Shown here: positions 1 through 9,059 of the stretch, piece after piece | Position numbering within the stretch: position 1 is the first letter of the stretch | Layout of the letters: the number at the start of each line of letters is the position of its first letter | NCBI GenBank assembly: GCA_944354125.1 | Contig: CALVPT010000006.1 | Coordinates: 39,910 to 103,909, forward strand | DNA from: an uncultured Clostridia bacterium | Lineage (GTDB): Bacteria; Bacillota; Clostridia; Christensenellales; Borkfalkiaceae | Length of the DNA: 64,000 nucleotides | Direction: 5' to 3' | Translations under genes and position numbers: made by a program | The notes under the pieces: generated by a model | Told to the model about the DNA's origin: nothing | What the model saw: only the letters and a program-made list of their open reading frames with translations | Database searches by the model: none

Positions 1-185
1 AGGTCATACGGGCTCATCTCGAGCTTGACCGTGTCGCCCTCTATAATTCTTATATAGTTGAGGCGAAGCTTGCCCGAAATGTACGCCGTGATGACGTAAC
101 CGTTGGAAAGCTGAACTTTGAAGTTTGCGTTGGGAAGGCACTCGATTACCTTGCCCTCCGCCTCGATTACATCGTCCTTAGACAA
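1..185 (-). CDS. infA: Translation initiation factor IF-1 (3' end outside window)
   Basis: The minus strand reads [16 protein letters not shown] followed by the S1-like OB-fold core of IF-1, including [20 protein letters not shown], a close match to the family. IF-1 binds the A-site region of the 30S subunit during initiation. The start is a TTG codon (185-183), chosen because a GGAGGAG site lies at 199-193, 7 nt upstream, and no ATG is in frame. It starts 4 nt after the KOW gene's stop, so the two are translationally close. About 62 residues are visible; the last few are cut by the window edge. Identity is certain from sequence and position after map. Confidence 0.95.
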   Translation of the reverse strand, partial: MSKDDVIEAEGKVIECLPNANFKVQLSNGYVITAYISGKLRLNYIRIIEGDTVKLEMSPYD

Positions 186-189
186 AATG

Positions 190-486
190 TTACTCCTCCG
201 ACTGAACTTGGTTTATAAGTTTTTTTGCTAAATTCTTAAGGCCGTACGCGACGGTGACGTCGAACGATGCATCGAAGGGCATCTTTACGCCTATGTCCGC
301 CGCGGCCATTTCATACAGCCTGACGTGTCTTAAGTTCTTTCTCTTGGGATTGGCGAGCGTACGCTTTTTTCCGTCCGCCACCCATACGAATGCGTTCTCC
401 GCGCGGACGACGACGTAGAACCTGCCTTCGTCGCGCCCCTGCACGCTTTGAACTACCTCTCCCTGGAAGGGGGTCTTTAACTTCAT
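190..486 (-). CDS. KOW-domain RNA-binding protein (L14e/L27e-like)
   Basis: A 98-aa protein whose N-terminal part (about residues 5-40: [19 protein letters not shown]) fits a KOW motif as in ribosomal proteins L14e/L27e. A gene of this kind between map and infA is a recurrent arrangement in Clostridia and related Firmicutes; its exact role is not established, but ribosome or rRNA binding is the usual inference. The start at 486 was preferred to an upstream in-frame ATG at 546 because the longer version would lie inside map; with this start the gap to map is 7 nt. It ends 4 nt before infA, whose ribosome site overlaps its last codons. Confidence 0.75.
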   Translation of the reverse strand: MKLKTPFQGEVVQSVQGRDEGRFYVVVRAENAFVWVADGKKRTLANPKRKNLRHVRLYEMAAADIGVKMPFDASFDVTVAYGLKNLAKKLINQVQSEE

Positions 487-493
487 ATAGCCA

Positions 494-1240
494 TTACAGG
501 GTAAGGATTTCCACCCCGTCCTCTCTGATGAGCACGGTATTTTCATAGTGGGCGGAGGGCTTTTTGTCGGCGGTTGTCACCGTCCAGCCGTCCTGCTTGT
601 CGAAAATTACCTTGTAAGTGCCCATGTTTATCATCGGCTCTATGCAGATGGTCATGCCTGCCTTGAGGCGCATGCCCGTGCCCTTTCTGCCATAGTTGGG
701 AACCGAGGGGTCCTCGTGCATTTCCCTGCCTATGCCGTGACCTACAAGCGCCCTGACGACGCCGTAGCCGTGGCTTTCCGCGTGGGTCTGTACCGCATAG
801 CCGATATCGAAGAGCGGCGAACCTGCCCTGAGCCCTTCAATAGCCTTGAAGAAACATTCGCGCGTGACCTCGACAAGCTTACGCTTTTCTTCGGACACAT
901 TGCCTATCATGAACGTGCGCGCCGCGTCGCCGTTGAAGCCGTTCTTTTCCGCCGTGATGTCGACGCTGACTATGTCGCCCTCTTCGATGACTCTGTCACC
1001 GGGGATGCCGTGCACGACGACTTCGTTGACGGACACGCAGGCGCTTGCCGGATAGCCGTAATACCCCAGCGATGAGGGGATTGCGCCGTTTGCCGTGATG
1101 TATTTATATACAAGCTCGTCGACCTGTTTGGTCGTCATGCCTGCACAGATGTGTTTGCCCACATACTCCAGCGTTTCCTTGACTATGCGGCAGGGTTCGC
1201 GCATAAGGGAGATTTCTTCTTCCGTCTTTACGCTTATCAT
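494..1240 (-). CDS. map: Methionine aminopeptidase, type I
   Basis: A 248-aa M24-family metallopeptidase that removes the N-terminal Met from nascent cytoplasmic proteins. Visible signatures include the metal-ligand segment [19 protein letters not shown] (two Asp ligands), [12 protein letters not shown] (His ligand) and the Glu region ICIEPMIN and HYENTVLI. Length matches short type Ia enzymes with no N-terminal SH3-binding extension. Its ATG overlaps the adk TGA stop (ATGA, 1237-1240), implying coupled translation. adk-map-infA at the end of the spc operon is a standard Firmicutes order. Confidence 0.96.
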   Translation of the reverse strand: MISVKTEEEISLMREPCRIVKETLEYVGKHICAGMTTKQVDELVYKYITANGAIPSSLGYYGYPASACVSVNEVVVHGIPGDRVIEEGDIVSVDITAEKNGFNGDAARTFMIGNVSEEKRKLVEVTRECFFKAIEGLRAGSPLFDIGYAVQTHAESHGYGVVRALVGHGIGREMHEDPSVPNYGRKGTGMRLKAGMTICIEPMINMGTYKVIFDKQDGWTVTTADKKPSAHYENTVLIREDGVEILTL

Positions 1241-1869
1241 TTACGCAGACCTTCGAGAGCCGCGCATACAAGCTCGAACACCTCTTTGGGCGACTTGGTG
1301 CCGCACTCGATGTTTACGAGCTTGCCCTGCTTTTTGTAGTACTCGGCAACGGGTGCCGTCTGGCTGAAGTATGTATCCAGTCTGCTCTTTACGGTTGCGG
1401 GATTGTCATCCTCGCGCTGGTAGAGCTCCTTGCCGCACTTTGCGCACGTCGTGCGTCCGTTGAGCGTCGATACGTGATAGCTTTCGCCGCAGCTGCACAC
1501 TCTGCGTCCGCAGATTCTGTCCATGAGAAGGGACGCGTCTACGTCGATGTTGAGGCAGACGTCTATCTTTGCGAACTTGTCAAGCTCCTCCGCCTGGAAT
1601 ACGTTGCGGGGGAAGCCGTCGAGCATATAGCCCTTGTTGACGTCGTCCTTTGTAAGTCTGTCCTTGACTATGTCGCAGGTTACCTCGTCGGGGACGAGTT
1701 TACCGGCGTCGATATAGCTCTTTGCCACCTTGCCGATGGGCGTTCCGCCCTTGATGTTGGCGCGGAATATGTCGCCCGTCGAGATGTGGACAAGATTGTA
1801 CTTTTCTTCAATGAGGCTGGCCTGGGTGCCCTTTCCTGCACCGGGTGCGCCGAGTAATACTATATTCAT
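1237..1869 (-). CDS. adk: Adenylate kinase with Cys-rich LID
   Basis: A 210-aa enzyme catalysing ATP + AMP = 2 ADP. The P-loop GAPGAGKGT is at residues 7-15, DGFPR at about 84-88, and the LID has [11 protein letters not shown] (about 122-132) and [13 protein letters not shown]. The long form of the LID binds structural zinc in Gram-positive bacteria. The first Cys pair here is spaced C-x-C rather than the usual C-x2-C, with another Cys (C120) just upstream, so ligand geometry may differ. The frame stays open upstream into the intergenic hairpin element; the start at 1869 was chosen because it is the conserved MNIVLLG and has an AGGTG site. It is separated from secY by repeat copy 1. Confidence 0.95.
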   Translation of the reverse strand: MNIVLLGAPGAGKGTQASLIEEKYNLVHISTGDIFRANIKGGTPIGKVAKSYIDAGKLVPDEVTCDIVKDRLTKDDVNKGYMLDGFPRNVFQAEELDKFAKIDVCLNIDVDASLLMDRICGRRVCSCGESYHVSTLNGRTTCAKCGKELYQREDDNPATVKSRLDTYFSQTAPVAEYYKKQGKLVNIECGTKSPKEVFELVCAALEGLRK

Positions 1870-1881
1870 CTGACACCTATC

Positions 1882-2097
1882 TCGTTGATTTTGTTTTCTT
1901 TGGTGCGGAAACAAAATCAACGACTTTAGTGGCTCTGCCACTCTTGCCGCAACATTGCTTCGGCACACAATTATTTGAGGTTGCGGCAATTCACGCCGCT
2001 GCCCGCCCGACGAAGTCGGTCGCACGGAGCTTCTGCGAAGTATGTTGCTGCCGCAACAAATATGGTGCGCTGGCGCAGGGAAACCCTGCTTGCGCAC
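1882..2097 (-). repeat. Five-hairpin intergenic element, copy 1
   Basis: This fills the secY-adk junction. Read on the minus strand it has, in order: hairpin A (GTGCGC...GCGCAC enclosing GCAGGG-TTT-CCCTGC, 2065-2097); hairpin B (GTTGC/GCAAC, 2044-2057); an extra segment unique to this copy with CCGAC-TTC-GTCGG; hairpin C (TTGCCGCAAC/GTTGCGGCAA, 1944-1989); mini-hairpin D (GTGGC-AGA-GCCAC, 1928-1942); and long hairpin E (TCGTTGATTTTGTTT with its complement, 1882-1923). Copies 2 and 3 have the same order with different stem sequences that still pair. This copy lies in the direction of operon transcription; the other two are reversed. See findings. Confidence 0.85.
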
Positions 2098-2159
2098 ATA
2101 AATATTTTTGAAACAGTTCCCCAAAGGTGCGACGGGCAGGTTACACCCGATTAGCAACC

Positions 2160-3515
2160 TTATTTAAGAAAGCCCCTGTAATTCTTCATCATGAGCTGAG
2201 ACTGAAGCTGCTTATCGAGCTCGAGAGCTACCGATACGACAATCAGAATACCCGTGGTGGAGAATACGCTGATAAGATCCGTCGACATTCCCACGCCCGT
2301 AAGAATTACGGCGAGGATGGAAGGGATGAGCGCGACTATCGTAAGATAGATTGCGCCGAACAGCGTTATGCGGCCGTTGATCTTCCTGAGGTAATCGGCC
2401 GTGGGCTTGCCGGGACGTATGCCCTGAATGAAGCCGCCGTTCTGCTGTATCGTCCTCGAGATGTCGTCGGGGTTGAACTGCATGGACGCATAGAAGAATG
2501 CGAATGCGAATATGAGTATGCAGAGCGCCACCATATAGATGAACTGTCCGTACCAGTTGGGCGAATTTGCGGCGAACCAGTTGGTTACGCCCGTTTCAAA
2601 CGCCGAGCCGGGCCAGAAGAAGCTGGCGAGCATTGCGGGAATGGAGATAAACGCGAACGCGAAGATGAGGGGCATTACGCCTGCGCCGGCTATGCGCAGA
2701 GGGATGACCGACGACTGACCGCCGTACATCTTTCTGCCCTTTACCTGCTTTGCGTACTGCACGGGAATCTTCCTTTCGGAAAGGTCTACCGCTACTATTG
2801 CCGCAAACTCGAATATGGTGAGAATGATGAAGCCGAGTACTTCCCAGAGCACTACGGGGTTGCCCGTGAATGCGTCAACGAACTTGGCTACTATCTGGTC
2901 GCCCGCGGTGGAAAGTATACCTATGAATATGATAAGGGATATGCCGTTACCGATGCCGTATTCGGTGATTCTTTCGCCGAGCCACATTACGAGCATTGCG
3001 CCTGCCGTGTATACCACGGTGAGGAATATGCCTGCAATCCACTTTGCGCCTACTTCGCCGATTGCGGTGTTGCTGCCGAATCTGACGAGATCAACTACTT
3101 CGTTGCCGCTCGAAAGGCCGAAGTTTACGATGATGCCCACTGCCTGCGCTATTGCGAGCAGAATGGTGACGTATCTCGTAATCTGGGCAATCTTTTTCCT
3201 GCCCTCTTCGCCCTGTTTGGACAGTCTTTCAAGCGCGGGAATACCCACGCTTAAAAGCTGAATTATAATCGAGGCATTGATGTAGGGGCTTATGCCGAGT
3301 GCGAAAAGCGTCGCATTGGTGAGCGAACCGCCCGAAATTGCGGACATGATTTCCAGAAACGACTTGTCCTGAATGACTTCCCTGAACGCGCCGGCGTCGA
3401 TGCCGGGAACGGGAATGTAACAGCCGATTCGGAAAGCAAGCAAGAGAAGAAGCGTAAACCAGATCTTCTTGCGTATATCCTTATTCTTAAAACAATTTTT
3501 TATTGTTTCAAACAT
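2160..3515 (-). CDS. secY: Preprotein translocase subunit SecY
   Basis: A 451-aa, ten-helix membrane protein that forms the Sec channel through which unfolded proteins cross or enter the membrane. The N-terminal signature [13 protein letters not shown], the first-helix region [10 protein letters not shown], and [16 protein letters not shown] are typical of SecY, and the hydrophobic segments are spread over the full length. A 376-codon open frame on the opposite strand is a codon-bias shadow. It follows rplO by 70 nt, and repeat copy 1 separates it from adk. The many exported proteins further right in the window would use this channel. Confidence 0.97.
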   Translation of the reverse strand: MFETIKNCFKNKDIRKKIWFTLLLLLAFRIGCYIPVPGIDAGAFREVIQDKSFLEIMSAISGGSLTNATLFALGISPYINASIIIQLLSVGIPALERLSKQGEEGRKKIAQITRYVTILLAIAQAVGIIVNFGLSSGNEVVDLVRFGSNTAIGEVGAKWIAGIFLTVVYTAGAMLVMWLGERITEYGIGNGISLIIFIGILSTAGDQIVAKFVDAFTGNPVVLWEVLGFIILTIFEFAAIVAVDLSERKIPVQYAKQVKGRKMYGGQSSVIPLRIAGAGVMPLIFAFAFISIPAMLASFFWPGSAFETGVTNWFAANSPNWYGQFIYMVALCILIFAFAFFYASMQFNPDDISRTIQQNGGFIQGIRPGKPTADYLRKINGRITLFGAIYLTIVALIPSILAVILTGVGMSTDLISVFSTTGILIVVSVALELDKQLQSQLMMKNYRGFLK

Positions 3516-3585
3516 TTAAAACCTCTCTTGCGGCGGCCGCATCGGGCAACTTGCCTGCGCAGACGCCGTATGCCTACCGATAAGA

Positions 3586-4047
3586 TTATTCGGCGTCGTT
3601 TGCAAGAACTTCGCAAGTGCCGCCGACCTTTTCGATGGCCGCCTTGGCGCTTTCGGAGAACTTTGCTGCCTTTACGGTAAGTGCGACTTTGATTTCGCCC
3701 TTGCCGAGAACCTTTAATCCGCCGTTATTCTTTACCAGCTTTGCAAGCTTGTTTTCTACGACGTAGTCATAGTCTACAACCGTGCCTGCGGGTACCGATT
3801 CAAGCTGCGAAAGGTTTATGATGAGGTAAGAGGTTGCCCACTTGTTGTGGAAGCCTCTCTTGGGGATTCTTCTGTGAAGGGGCATCTGGCCGCCTTCGAA
3901 GCCGGGACGTACGCCGCCGCCCGAACGAGCCCACTGACCCTTGTGTCCTTTACCTGAAGTCTTGCCCTTGCCGGAACCGATGCCTCTGCCTAATCTCTTG
4001 GGAGAAGTCGTTGCGCCCTCTGCGGGCTGTAATGTATCTATTCTCAT
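3586..4047 (-). CDS. rplO: 50S ribosomal protein L15
   Basis: A 153-aa 23S rRNA-binding assembly protein. The basic Gly-rich N-terminal tail (KRLGRGIGSGKGKTSGKGHK) and GFEGGQMPLHRRIPKRGF are diagnostic of L15. The start MRIDTLQPAEG at 4047 has an AAGGAGAAG site close upstream. It lies 12 nt after rpmD and precedes secY, the usual spc order. Confidence 0.97.
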   Translation of the reverse strand: MRIDTLQPAEGATTSPKRLGRGIGSGKGKTSGKGHKGQWARSGGGVRPGFEGGQMPLHRRIPKRGFHNKWATSYLIINLSQLESVPAGTVVDYDYVVENKLAKLVKNNGGLKVLGKGEIKVALTVKAAKFSESAKAAIEKVGGTCEVLANDAE

Positions 4048-4059
4048 AATATCTTCTCC

Positions 4060-4233
4060 TTATACCTCTTCGACCTTAAGAAGGTACTTTACCTTTTCGA
4101 TCTGTCCCAGGTTTGCGGGAGTGCTCTCCAAGGTCTTGGTCGAACGGATCTTTTTAAGTCCCAACGCCGCAACGGTAGCCTTTACCGTCTTGGTCTCGTT
4201 GGATACGCTTTTAATTAACGTAATCTTTACCAT
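4060..4233 (-). CDS. rpmD: 50S ribosomal protein L30
   Basis: A 57-aa reading frame translated directly from the gap between rpsE and rplO: it begins MVKITLIKSVSNETK and ends YLLKVEEV before TAA at 4060. The pattern of an initial KITL strand, GL-KK-ST helix and closing KVKYLL-V-E strand is that of L30, a small protein present in most but not all bacteria. An AGGATAT site precedes the ATG at 4233. It is co-transcribed between S5 and L15, as in other spc operons. Confidence 0.93.
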   Translation of the reverse strand: MVKITLIKSVSNETKTVKATVAALGLKKIRSTKTLESTPANLGQIEKVKYLLKVEEV

Positions 4234-4245
4234 AATATCCTCCGC

Positions 4246-4785
4246 TTAGCCTAAAATTTCCTCTACCGTCTTGCCCCTTGCGGCTGCAATCTCTTCGGGA
4301 GACTTAAGCGCAGCAAGCCCTGCAACTGCAGCCTTTACGCAGTTGATGGGGTTGCTGGTGCCGTGTGACTTGGTACGGATATCCTTTACGCCTGCCGCTT
4401 CCATGACCGCACGGACGGGACCGCCCGCGATAACGCCGGTACCTGCGGATGCAGGCATCATGAGCACGGTGCCCCTGCCGTAAACGCCCGTTACGCCGTG
4501 GGGAATGGACGTGCCCTGAAGATTTACCTTTACGAGGTTCTTCTTTGCCTGAGAGGTAGCCTTCTCGATTGCTTCGGGAACTTCCTTGCTCTTGCCCATG
4601 CCGTAGCCGACAGAGCCGTTGCCGTCGCCGACGACTACGAGCGCTGCAAAGCGCATGTTTCTGCCGCCCTTGACAGTCTTGGTTACTCTGTTGACCTGAA
4701 TGAGCTTTTTGATGAAGCCGTCGTCCTCTTCTCTCTTTCTGGGTCTGTCGTTTCTTCTAGCCGTTTTTTCTTTCTTTTCTTCCAT
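4246..4785 (-). CDS. rpsE: 30S ribosomal protein S5
   Basis: A 179-aa 30S protein affecting decoding accuracy. After a charged N-terminal extension rich in Lys, Glu and Arg (about residues 1-22) comes the S5 double-stranded-RNA-binding fold ([20 protein letters not shown]), then [21 protein letters not shown] and the C-terminal [16 protein letters not shown]. The site AAGGAGT lies just upstream of the ATG at 4785. It lies 12 nt before rpmD. Confidence 0.97.
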   Translation of the reverse strand: MEEKKEKTARRNDRPRKREEDDGFIKKLIQVNRVTKTVKGGRNMRFAALVVVGDGNGSVGYGMGKSKEVPEAIEKATSQAKKNLVKVNLQGTSIPHGVTGVYGRGTVLMMPASAGTGVIAGGPVRAVMEAAGVKDIRTKSHGTSNPINCVKAAVAGLAALKSPEEIAAARGKTVEEILG

Positions 4786-4797
4786 GATTTTTACTCC

Positions 4798-5166
4798 TTA
4801 GAAATTGAGACCGGCTTCTCTTGCGCCGTCGGCAACTGCCTGTACACGTCCGGTATAGAGGTATCCGCCTCTGTCGAACACAACTGCCTTGATGCCCAGT
4901 GCGAGCGCCTTTTCGGCAGCCTTCTTGCCAACCAACTTTGCAGCTTCGCTCTTGGACATGTCGGCAATCTCTGCCTTTACGTCCTTTTCCATGGTGGATG
5001 CAGAGCACAGCGTTACGCCCTTGACGTCGTCGATTACCTGTACGTAGATGTGATTGAGGCTGCGGTAAACGCTCATTCTGGGCGTTTCGCTGGTACCAGA
5101 AATCTTCTTTCTGACTCTCGCATGACGACGGAGTCTTTCTTCATTCTTGTCGATTTTATTGATCAT
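4798..5166 (-). CDS. rplR: 50S ribosomal protein L18
   Basis: A 122-aa 5S rRNA-binding protein. Recognisable parts are [20 protein letters not shown] near the N-terminus, [16 protein letters not shown], and the C-terminal [23 protein letters not shown], which ends the protein as in other L18 sequences. It lies 12 nt before rpsE. The 117 nt between it and rplF are GC-rich with short inverted repeats but lack the five-hairpin element. Confidence 0.97.
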   Translation of the reverse strand: MINKIDKNEERLRRHARVRKKISGTSETPRMSVYRSLNHIYVQVIDDVKGVTLCSASTMEKDVKAEIADMSKSEAAKLVGKKAAEKALALGIKAVVFDRGGYLYTGRVQAVADGAREAGLNF

Positions 5167-5283
5167 AATTTCTCCTTATTTACAGGACAAACCTTCGGAT
5201 TTGGCGCGCGCCTTGCCTTGTCGCCGCGCGGAGAGCGCAGGCGGGGCGGCCGCTAAGCCGCGGCTTTCGCCGCATACCCGAAA

Positions 5284-5832
5284 TTACTTCTTGCCCTTGC
5301 CTCCCGTCTTGCCTTCCTTACGCTCGATTACTTCGTCGCTGTAAGCGATGCCGTAGCCGTGGTAGGGTTCGGGAATTCTTATCGTTCTGATGTTTGCAGC
5401 CGTCTGGCCTACGAGCGTCTTGTCGATGCCCGTTACGGTGATTTCGTTCTGCGAAGGGCATGCGAGCGTTATTCCTTCGGGTTCTTCAAACTCTACGGGA
5501 TGAGAGAAGCCGACGTTGAGAACAATCTTCTTGCCCTGCTTTGCGACCTTCCAGCCGACGCCGTTTACCTTGAGGCTCTTGGAATAGCCCTGGGATACGC
5601 CGACAACCATGTTGTGAAGGAGCGCCCTGTAAAGGCCGTGCTTTGCATCGAGCTCCTCGCTGTCGTGTGCCTTCTCGACGAGCGCGTGCGCGCCGTCTAC
5701 CTTTACTACAATGTCGCCCTCTATCTTCTGGCTGAGCGTACCCTTTGCGCCCTTTACGGTCACTACGCCGTCAACGAAGGATACGGTTACGCCTGCGGGT
5801 ATAACTACGGGCATTTTACCTATTCTTGACAT
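5284..5832 (-). CDS. rplF: 50S ribosomal protein L6
   Basis: A 182-aa protein with two related L6 domains, located near the GTPase-associated base of the 50S subunit. MSRIGKMPVVIPAGV opens the protein. The second domain ends with the family signature around RIRIPEPYHGYGIAYSDEV, followed by a short Lys/Gly-rich tail. An AAGGAGGTTACAC site precedes the ATG at 5832. rpsH lies 16 nt upstream. Confidence 0.97.
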   Translation of the reverse strand: MSRIGKMPVVIPAGVTVSFVDGVVTVKGAKGTLSQKIEGDIVVKVDGAHALVEKAHDSEELDAKHGLYRALLHNMVVGVSQGYSKSLKVNGVGWKVAKQGKKIVLNVGFSHPVEFEEPEGITLACPSQNEITVTGIDKTLVGQTAANIRTIRIPEPYHGYGIAYSDEVIERKEGKTGGKGKK

Positions 5833-5848
5833 ACTGCGTGTAACCTCC

Positions 5849-6241
5849 TTACCAGATGTAGCAGAGCACTTCGCCGCCTACGTTTGCAGCCTTTGCCTGC
5901 TTATCCGTCATTACGCCCTTGTTGGTAGAGATGATGGCGATGCCGAGACCGTCCATTACCTTGGGCATATTCTCTACATTTGCATAGGTGCGGAGGCCGG
6001 GACGGGACACCCTCTGGAGCGTCGTGATTACCGACTTCCTCTTGCCGACGTACTTCAAAGTTATTACGAGCTTGCCGGAATAACCGTCCTCTACGAGCTT
6101 GACGTCGGAGATGTAACCTTCTTTAAGCATGATGTCGGCGATTGCCTTTTTCATGTTCGAGGAAGGAATTTCTACAGTTTCTTTATTTACAGCCAGCGCG
6201 TTTCTGATGCGCGTGAGCATATCTGCTATGGGATCTGTCAT
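5849..6241 (-). CDS. rpsH: 30S ribosomal protein S8
   Basis: A 130-aa 16S rRNA-binding protein important for folding the central domain of the 30S subunit. [15 protein letters not shown] is the standard N-terminus, and the C-terminal part contains [19 protein letters not shown] and GGEVLCYIW, the S8 end. In other bacteria S8 represses spc-operon translation; whether that holds here cannot be seen. It is 19 nt downstream of the zinc-type S14 gene. Confidence 0.97.
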   Translation of the reverse strand: MTDPIADMLTRIRNALAVNKETVEIPSSNMKKAIADIMLKEGYISDVKLVEDGYSGKLVITLKYVGKRKSVITTLQRVSRPGLRTYANVENMPKVMDGLGIAIISTNKGVMTDKQAKAANVGGEVLCYIW

Positions 6242-6260
6242 TTTTTTCGTTCCTCCTTAA

Positions 6261-6446
6261 TTACCAGCTCGACTTCTTTACGCCGGGGATTTCACCCTTG
6301 TAAGCAAGGTTTCTGAAACAGATACGGCAGATGCCGTACTTGCGAAGTACCGCGTGGGGTCTTCCGCAGATGGAGCATCTCGTATAAGCTCTTGTTGAAT
6401 ACTTTGCAGGCTTCTGCTGCTTGTTAATCATTGACTTCTTTGCCAT
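6261..6446 (-). CDS. rpsZ: 30S ribosomal protein S14, type Z (zinc-binding)
   Basis: A 61-aa short S14 with a complete four-Cys zinc site (C24, C27, C40, C43: CSICGRP and CRICFRNLA). It is the C+ paralogue found in the spc operon of Firmicutes and actinobacteria, as opposed to the longer zinc-free form induced by zinc starvation. It ends [11 protein letters not shown], the usual terminus. It lies between rplE (12 nt upstream) and rpsH. Often also labelled rpsN. Confidence 0.97.
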   Translation of the reverse strand: MAKKSMINKQQKPAKYSTRAYTRCSICGRPHAVLRKYGICRICFRNLAYKGEIPGVKKSSW

Positions 6447-6458
6447 AACTATTTCTCC

Positions 6459-7016
6459 TTACTTCTTGAAGGGCATGCCGAGTGCCCTTAAAAGCTCTCT
6501 TGCTTCTTCGTCCGTCTTTGCCGTCGTAACGATGCATACGTCCATGCCGCGGATCTTCTCTACCTGATCGTACTGGATTTCGGGGAAGATGAGCTGTTCC
6601 TTGAGACCCATGCAGTAGTTGCCCTTGCCGTCGAAGCTTTCCGAAGGAACGCCGCGGAAGTCACGTACTCTGGGAAGCGCGATGGATACGAACTTGTCGT
6701 AGAAGTCGTACATTCTGTCGCCGCGGAGGGTTACCTTTATGCCGACGTTCATGCCTTCCCTTACCTTGAAGTTTGCGACCGACTTGCGAGCCTTGGTGAG
6801 TATGGGCTGCTGGCCGGTTATCTGCTTGATTTCGTTTACTGCCATCTGAATGGACTTTGCGTTGTCCTTGATGTCGCCGAGGCCGGAGCTTATAACTATC
6901 TTTACAAGCTTGGGCACTTCCATGGGGTTCTTATAGCCGAATTTCTTTACGAGTGCGGGTACGACTTCTTCGGCGTACTGCTGAGCTACTCTGCTCTTAT
7001 ATACTTTTTCTGCCAT
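6459..7016 (-). CDS. rplE: 50S ribosomal protein L5
   Basis: A 185-aa 5S rRNA-binding protein that contacts the P-site tRNA and the 30S head. It shows [38 protein letters not shown], and [20 protein letters not shown], all standard L5 segments, and ends GMPFKK. An AAGGAGG site precedes the ATG at 7016. It follows rplX by 14 nt. Confidence 0.97.
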   Translation of the reverse strand: MAEKVYKSRVAQQYAEEVVPALVKKFGYKNPMEVPKLVKIVISSGLGDIKDNAKSIQMAVNEIKQITGQQPILTKARKSVANFKVREGMNVGIKVTLRGDRMYDFYDKFVSIALPRVRDFRGVPSESFDGKGNYCMGLKEQLIFPEIQYDQVEKIRGMDVCIVTTAKTDEEARELLRALGMPFKK

Positions 7017-7030
7017 GTTTCGTATCCTCC

Positions 7031-7456
7031 TTATTCAGCCTTATCCTCTTGGGACGTTGCCTCTTCCTTCTTTGCGGCGCGCTTTCTGGTACGCTTCTTG
7101 GGAGCTTCCTTAGCTGCCTCTGCCGCTGCCTTCTTGCTTACGTATGCCTTGTCGAGCACGGCGCCGCACTTAGCGCATACTCTGACTTTCTTGCCCTCGA
7201 CTACGGTGTGCTTTACTCTTACGCCCTTGCCGCAGCCTGCGCAGACAACCATTACGTTGGAGGCGTCGATTGCGCCTTCCTTCTTGACTATCTGGGAAAC
7301 TTCGTTTGCCTTTCTTGCCTTCTTTGCCTTGCTCTGAAGGTTTACGCCTTCGACCGTCACCGTATTGTTCTTGGGAGAAGTGGCGATTACTTTGCCCTGC
7401 TTGCCCGCATCCTTACCGGTGATAACCACGACGGTATCATTCAATTTTACGTTCAT
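7031..7456 (-). CDS. rplX: 50S ribosomal protein L24 with zinc ribbon and charged tail
   Basis: A 141-aa L24, an assembly-initiator protein at the peptide exit tunnel. The KOW core ([19 protein letters not shown], residues 7-25) is followed by a four-Cys zinc ribbon (C72, C75, C94, C97). From about residue 107 there is an extra Ala/Lys/Glu-rich tail of roughly 35 residues that usual L24 proteins of about 100-115 aa lack. The tail looks disordered and its role is unknown. It lies 18 nt after rplN. Confidence 0.95.
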   Translation of the reverse strand: MNVKLNDTVVVITGKDAGKQGKVIATSPKNNTVTVEGVNLQSKAKKARKANEVSQIVKKEGAIDASNVMVVCAGCGKGVRVKHTVVEGKKVRVCAKCGAVLDKAYVSKKAAAEAAKEAPKKRTRKRAAKKEEATSQEDKAE

Positions 7457-7474
7457 TGCATTACTCCTCTTATA

Positions 7475-7843
7475 TTAAAGAACTTCGGGTGCGAGAGAGA
7501 TTATCTTCATGTAGTTCTTTTCTCTCAATTCTCTTGCAATCGGTCCAAAAATACGGGTGCCTCTGGGCTCCTGATTCTGTCCTATGATTACTGCTGCGTT
7601 ATCGTCAAACCTGATGTAGGTGCCGTCGTTGCGCCTGATGCCCTGCGTGCTTCTTGCTATGACTGCCTTTACGACGTCGCCCTTCTTAACCGCGCCGCCG
7701 GGGGTTGCCGTCTTGACGGAACATACGATTACATCGCCGATGTTGCCCGTCTTTCTGAACGAACCGCCAAGCACCTTTATACACATAAGCTCCTTAGCGC
7801 CGCTGTTGTCTGCGGCCTTGAGCCTCGTCTGAGGTTGTATCAT
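7475..7843 (-). CDS. rplN: 50S ribosomal protein L14
   Basis: A 122-aa protein that binds 23S rRNA and takes part in the B5/B8 intersubunit bridges. [35 protein letters not shown] and [12 protein letters not shown] are diagnostic. The frame is open 21 codons further upstream into the hairpin repeat, but the start at 7843 is conserved and has AGGAGAAT. The 323 nt upstream of it, where rpsQ and rplN are usually close, are taken up by repeat copy 2 plus a short flank. Confidence 0.97.
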   Translation of the reverse strand: MIQPQTRLKAADNSGAKELMCIKVLGGSFRKTGNIGDVIVCSVKTATPGGAVKKGDVVKAVIARSTQGIRRNDGTYIRFDDNAAVIIGQNQEPRGTRIFGPIARELREKNYMKIISLAPEVL

Positions 7844-7871
7844 ATAAATTCTCCTTTTCTTACTAATTAAC

Positions 7872-8041
7872 GGCGCAAGCAAAACCACGCTTTTGCGCCG
7901 GCGCACTCAATTTGTCGCCCCGCGACCTCAGTAGGTGAAGTCGCACGATTTCAAATTATCGAGTGCTTTAATTTCGTGCGACGAGGACAAAGTCCTCGAA
8001 TCGTCAGATTTGTCTTTGTCGCCAAAAGACAAATCTGACGA
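7872..8041 (+). repeat. Five-hairpin intergenic element, copy 2
   Basis: This sits between rpsQ and rplN, oriented opposite to operon transcription. Order on the plus strand: hairpin A (GGCGCAA then GCAAAA/TTTTGC, 7872-7899); hairpin B (GTCGC-CCC-GCGAC, 7914-7926); hairpin C (GTCGCACGA/TCGTGCGAC, 7940-7982); mini-hairpin D (GAGGAC-AAA-GTCCTC, 7983-7997); long hairpin E (TCGTCAGATTTGTCTTT with its complement, 8001-8041). Stems B, C, D and E differ from copies 1 and 3 in sequence but remain fully paired. The loop of E keeps the GCCA/ACCA core seen in all copies. The remaining bases up to 8166 show no gene. Confidence 0.85.
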
Positions 8042-8166
8042 AAAATGATTTATGTTTACTTACAACTCATATCGTGTTAAACCGTTCAGAGGGTGGGGTT
8101 AGATGTCCGAAACGCGGACGCCGCACCGTGACGGATTAAACCGAGATGGAATAATCGCAAGGCAAA

Positions 8167-8427
8167 TTACTTTGCCTTTTCGACTATCTCTGCCACTCTC
8201 CAGTTCTTGTCCTTGGAGAGCTTTCTCGTTTCTACTATTCTGACCTTATCGCCGATGCCGCACTCGTTGTTTTCGTCGTGAGCCTTGAACTTGGTCGTTC
8301 TGGTGATGGTCTTCTTGTAGAGGGGATGCTTGCTCTTTTCGGTGATGGCAACGACGACCGTCTTATCCATCTTATCCGAAACTACGAGACCTACTCTTTC
8401 CTTTCTGAGTGATGTTCTTGCTTCCAT
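8167..8427 (-). CDS. rpsQ: 30S ribosomal protein S17
   Basis: An 86-aa 16S rRNA-binding OB-fold protein. It shows [40 protein letters not shown], and the late segment [20 protein letters not shown], all family-standard. It lies 12 nt downstream of rpmC with a GGAGCGG site. The gap to rplN is expanded by repeat copy 2. Confidence 0.97.
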   Translation of the reverse strand: MEARTSLRKERVGLVVSDKMDKTVVVAITEKSKHPLYKKTITRTTKFKAHDENNECGIGDKVRIVETRKLSKDKNWRVAEIVEKAK

Positions 8428-8439
8428 GATATCCGCTCC

Positions 8440-8643
8440 TTAACCCTTTAACTGCCTTGCTCTTATTACGGTGTTGACCCTTGCGATATCCTTCTTGACG
8501 AGGTTGATCTGCATGGGGTTTTCGAGCTGACCGCTTGCATGACGGAAACGCAGATTGAAGAGCTCAGTCTTTAATTCGGTTAACTTTGCGCTAAGTTCTT
8601 CGTCGCTCAAATTCTTAATTTCCTTAGCCTTCATTTGCTTCAC
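8440..8643 (-). CDS. rpmC: 50S ribosomal protein L29
   Basis: A 67-aa two-helix protein at the nascent-chain exit site, a docking point for trigger factor and [21 protein letters not shown], then [19 protein letters not shown] and [13 protein letters not shown], are diagnostic. The first ATG (8643) overlaps the 3' end of rplP by 20 nt; an alternative ATG three codons later gives MKAKEIKNL, the commoner family start. Confidence 0.95.
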   Translation of the reverse strand: MKQMKAKEIKNLSDEELSAKLTELKTELFNLRFRHASGQLENPMQINLVKKDIARVNTVIRARQLKG

Positions 8644-9058
8644 CGCCTTCTGTTTCTTTCTTTGCGAACTTGCACTTTATGGGCAACTTGTGTGCCGCGA
8701 GACGCATAGCCTCTCTTGCAACGTCTTCGCTTACGCCGGCCATCTCGAAGAGAACTCTGCCGGGCTTAACTACTGCTACCCAGTATTCTACCGAGCCCTT
8801 GCCGGAACCCATACGGGTTTCTGCAGGCTTCTTGGAAATGGGCTTGTGGGGGAATATATCTATCCAGACCTGACCGCCACGCTTGATGAATCTCGTCATT
8901 GCGATACGGGCTGCCTCTATCTGGTTGGAGGATATCCAGGCACATTCTTCGGCAACCAGGCCGTACTCGCCGTAGGCAATCTTGTTGCCCTTGTGAGCAG
9001 CGCCCTTCATTCTGCCCCTGTGCTGCATTCTTCTTTTTACTCTCTTGGGGATTAACAT
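8624..9058 (-). CDS. rplP: 50S ribosomal protein L16
   Basis: A 144-aa protein near the A-site tRNA elbow. [39 protein letters not shown] and [18 protein letters not shown] mark L16. The final residues, acidic and Gly-rich, overlap the rpmC start. It begins immediately after rpsC, with 1 nt between the rpsC stop and its ATG, so translation is probably coupled. Confidence 0.97.
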   Translation of the reverse strand: MLIPKRVKRRMQHRGRMKGAAHKGNKIAYGEYGLVAEECAWISSNQIEAARIAMTRFIKRGGQVWIDIFPHKPISKKPAETRMGSGKGSVEYWVAVVKPGRVLFEMAGVSEDVAREAMRLAAHKLPIKCKFAKKETEGGEANEG

Positions 9059-9059
9059 A

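Noticed and set aside
1870..2157. N-terminal extension of adenylate kinase through the junction
   Set aside because: The extension is read through the structured repeat; the conserved start MNIVLLG with its own ribosome site is at 1869.
2127..3254. Long plus-strand open frame opposite secY
   Set aside because: It mirrors secY codons, has no ribosome site and no domain; the GC-rich third-position bias opens antisense frames across this region.
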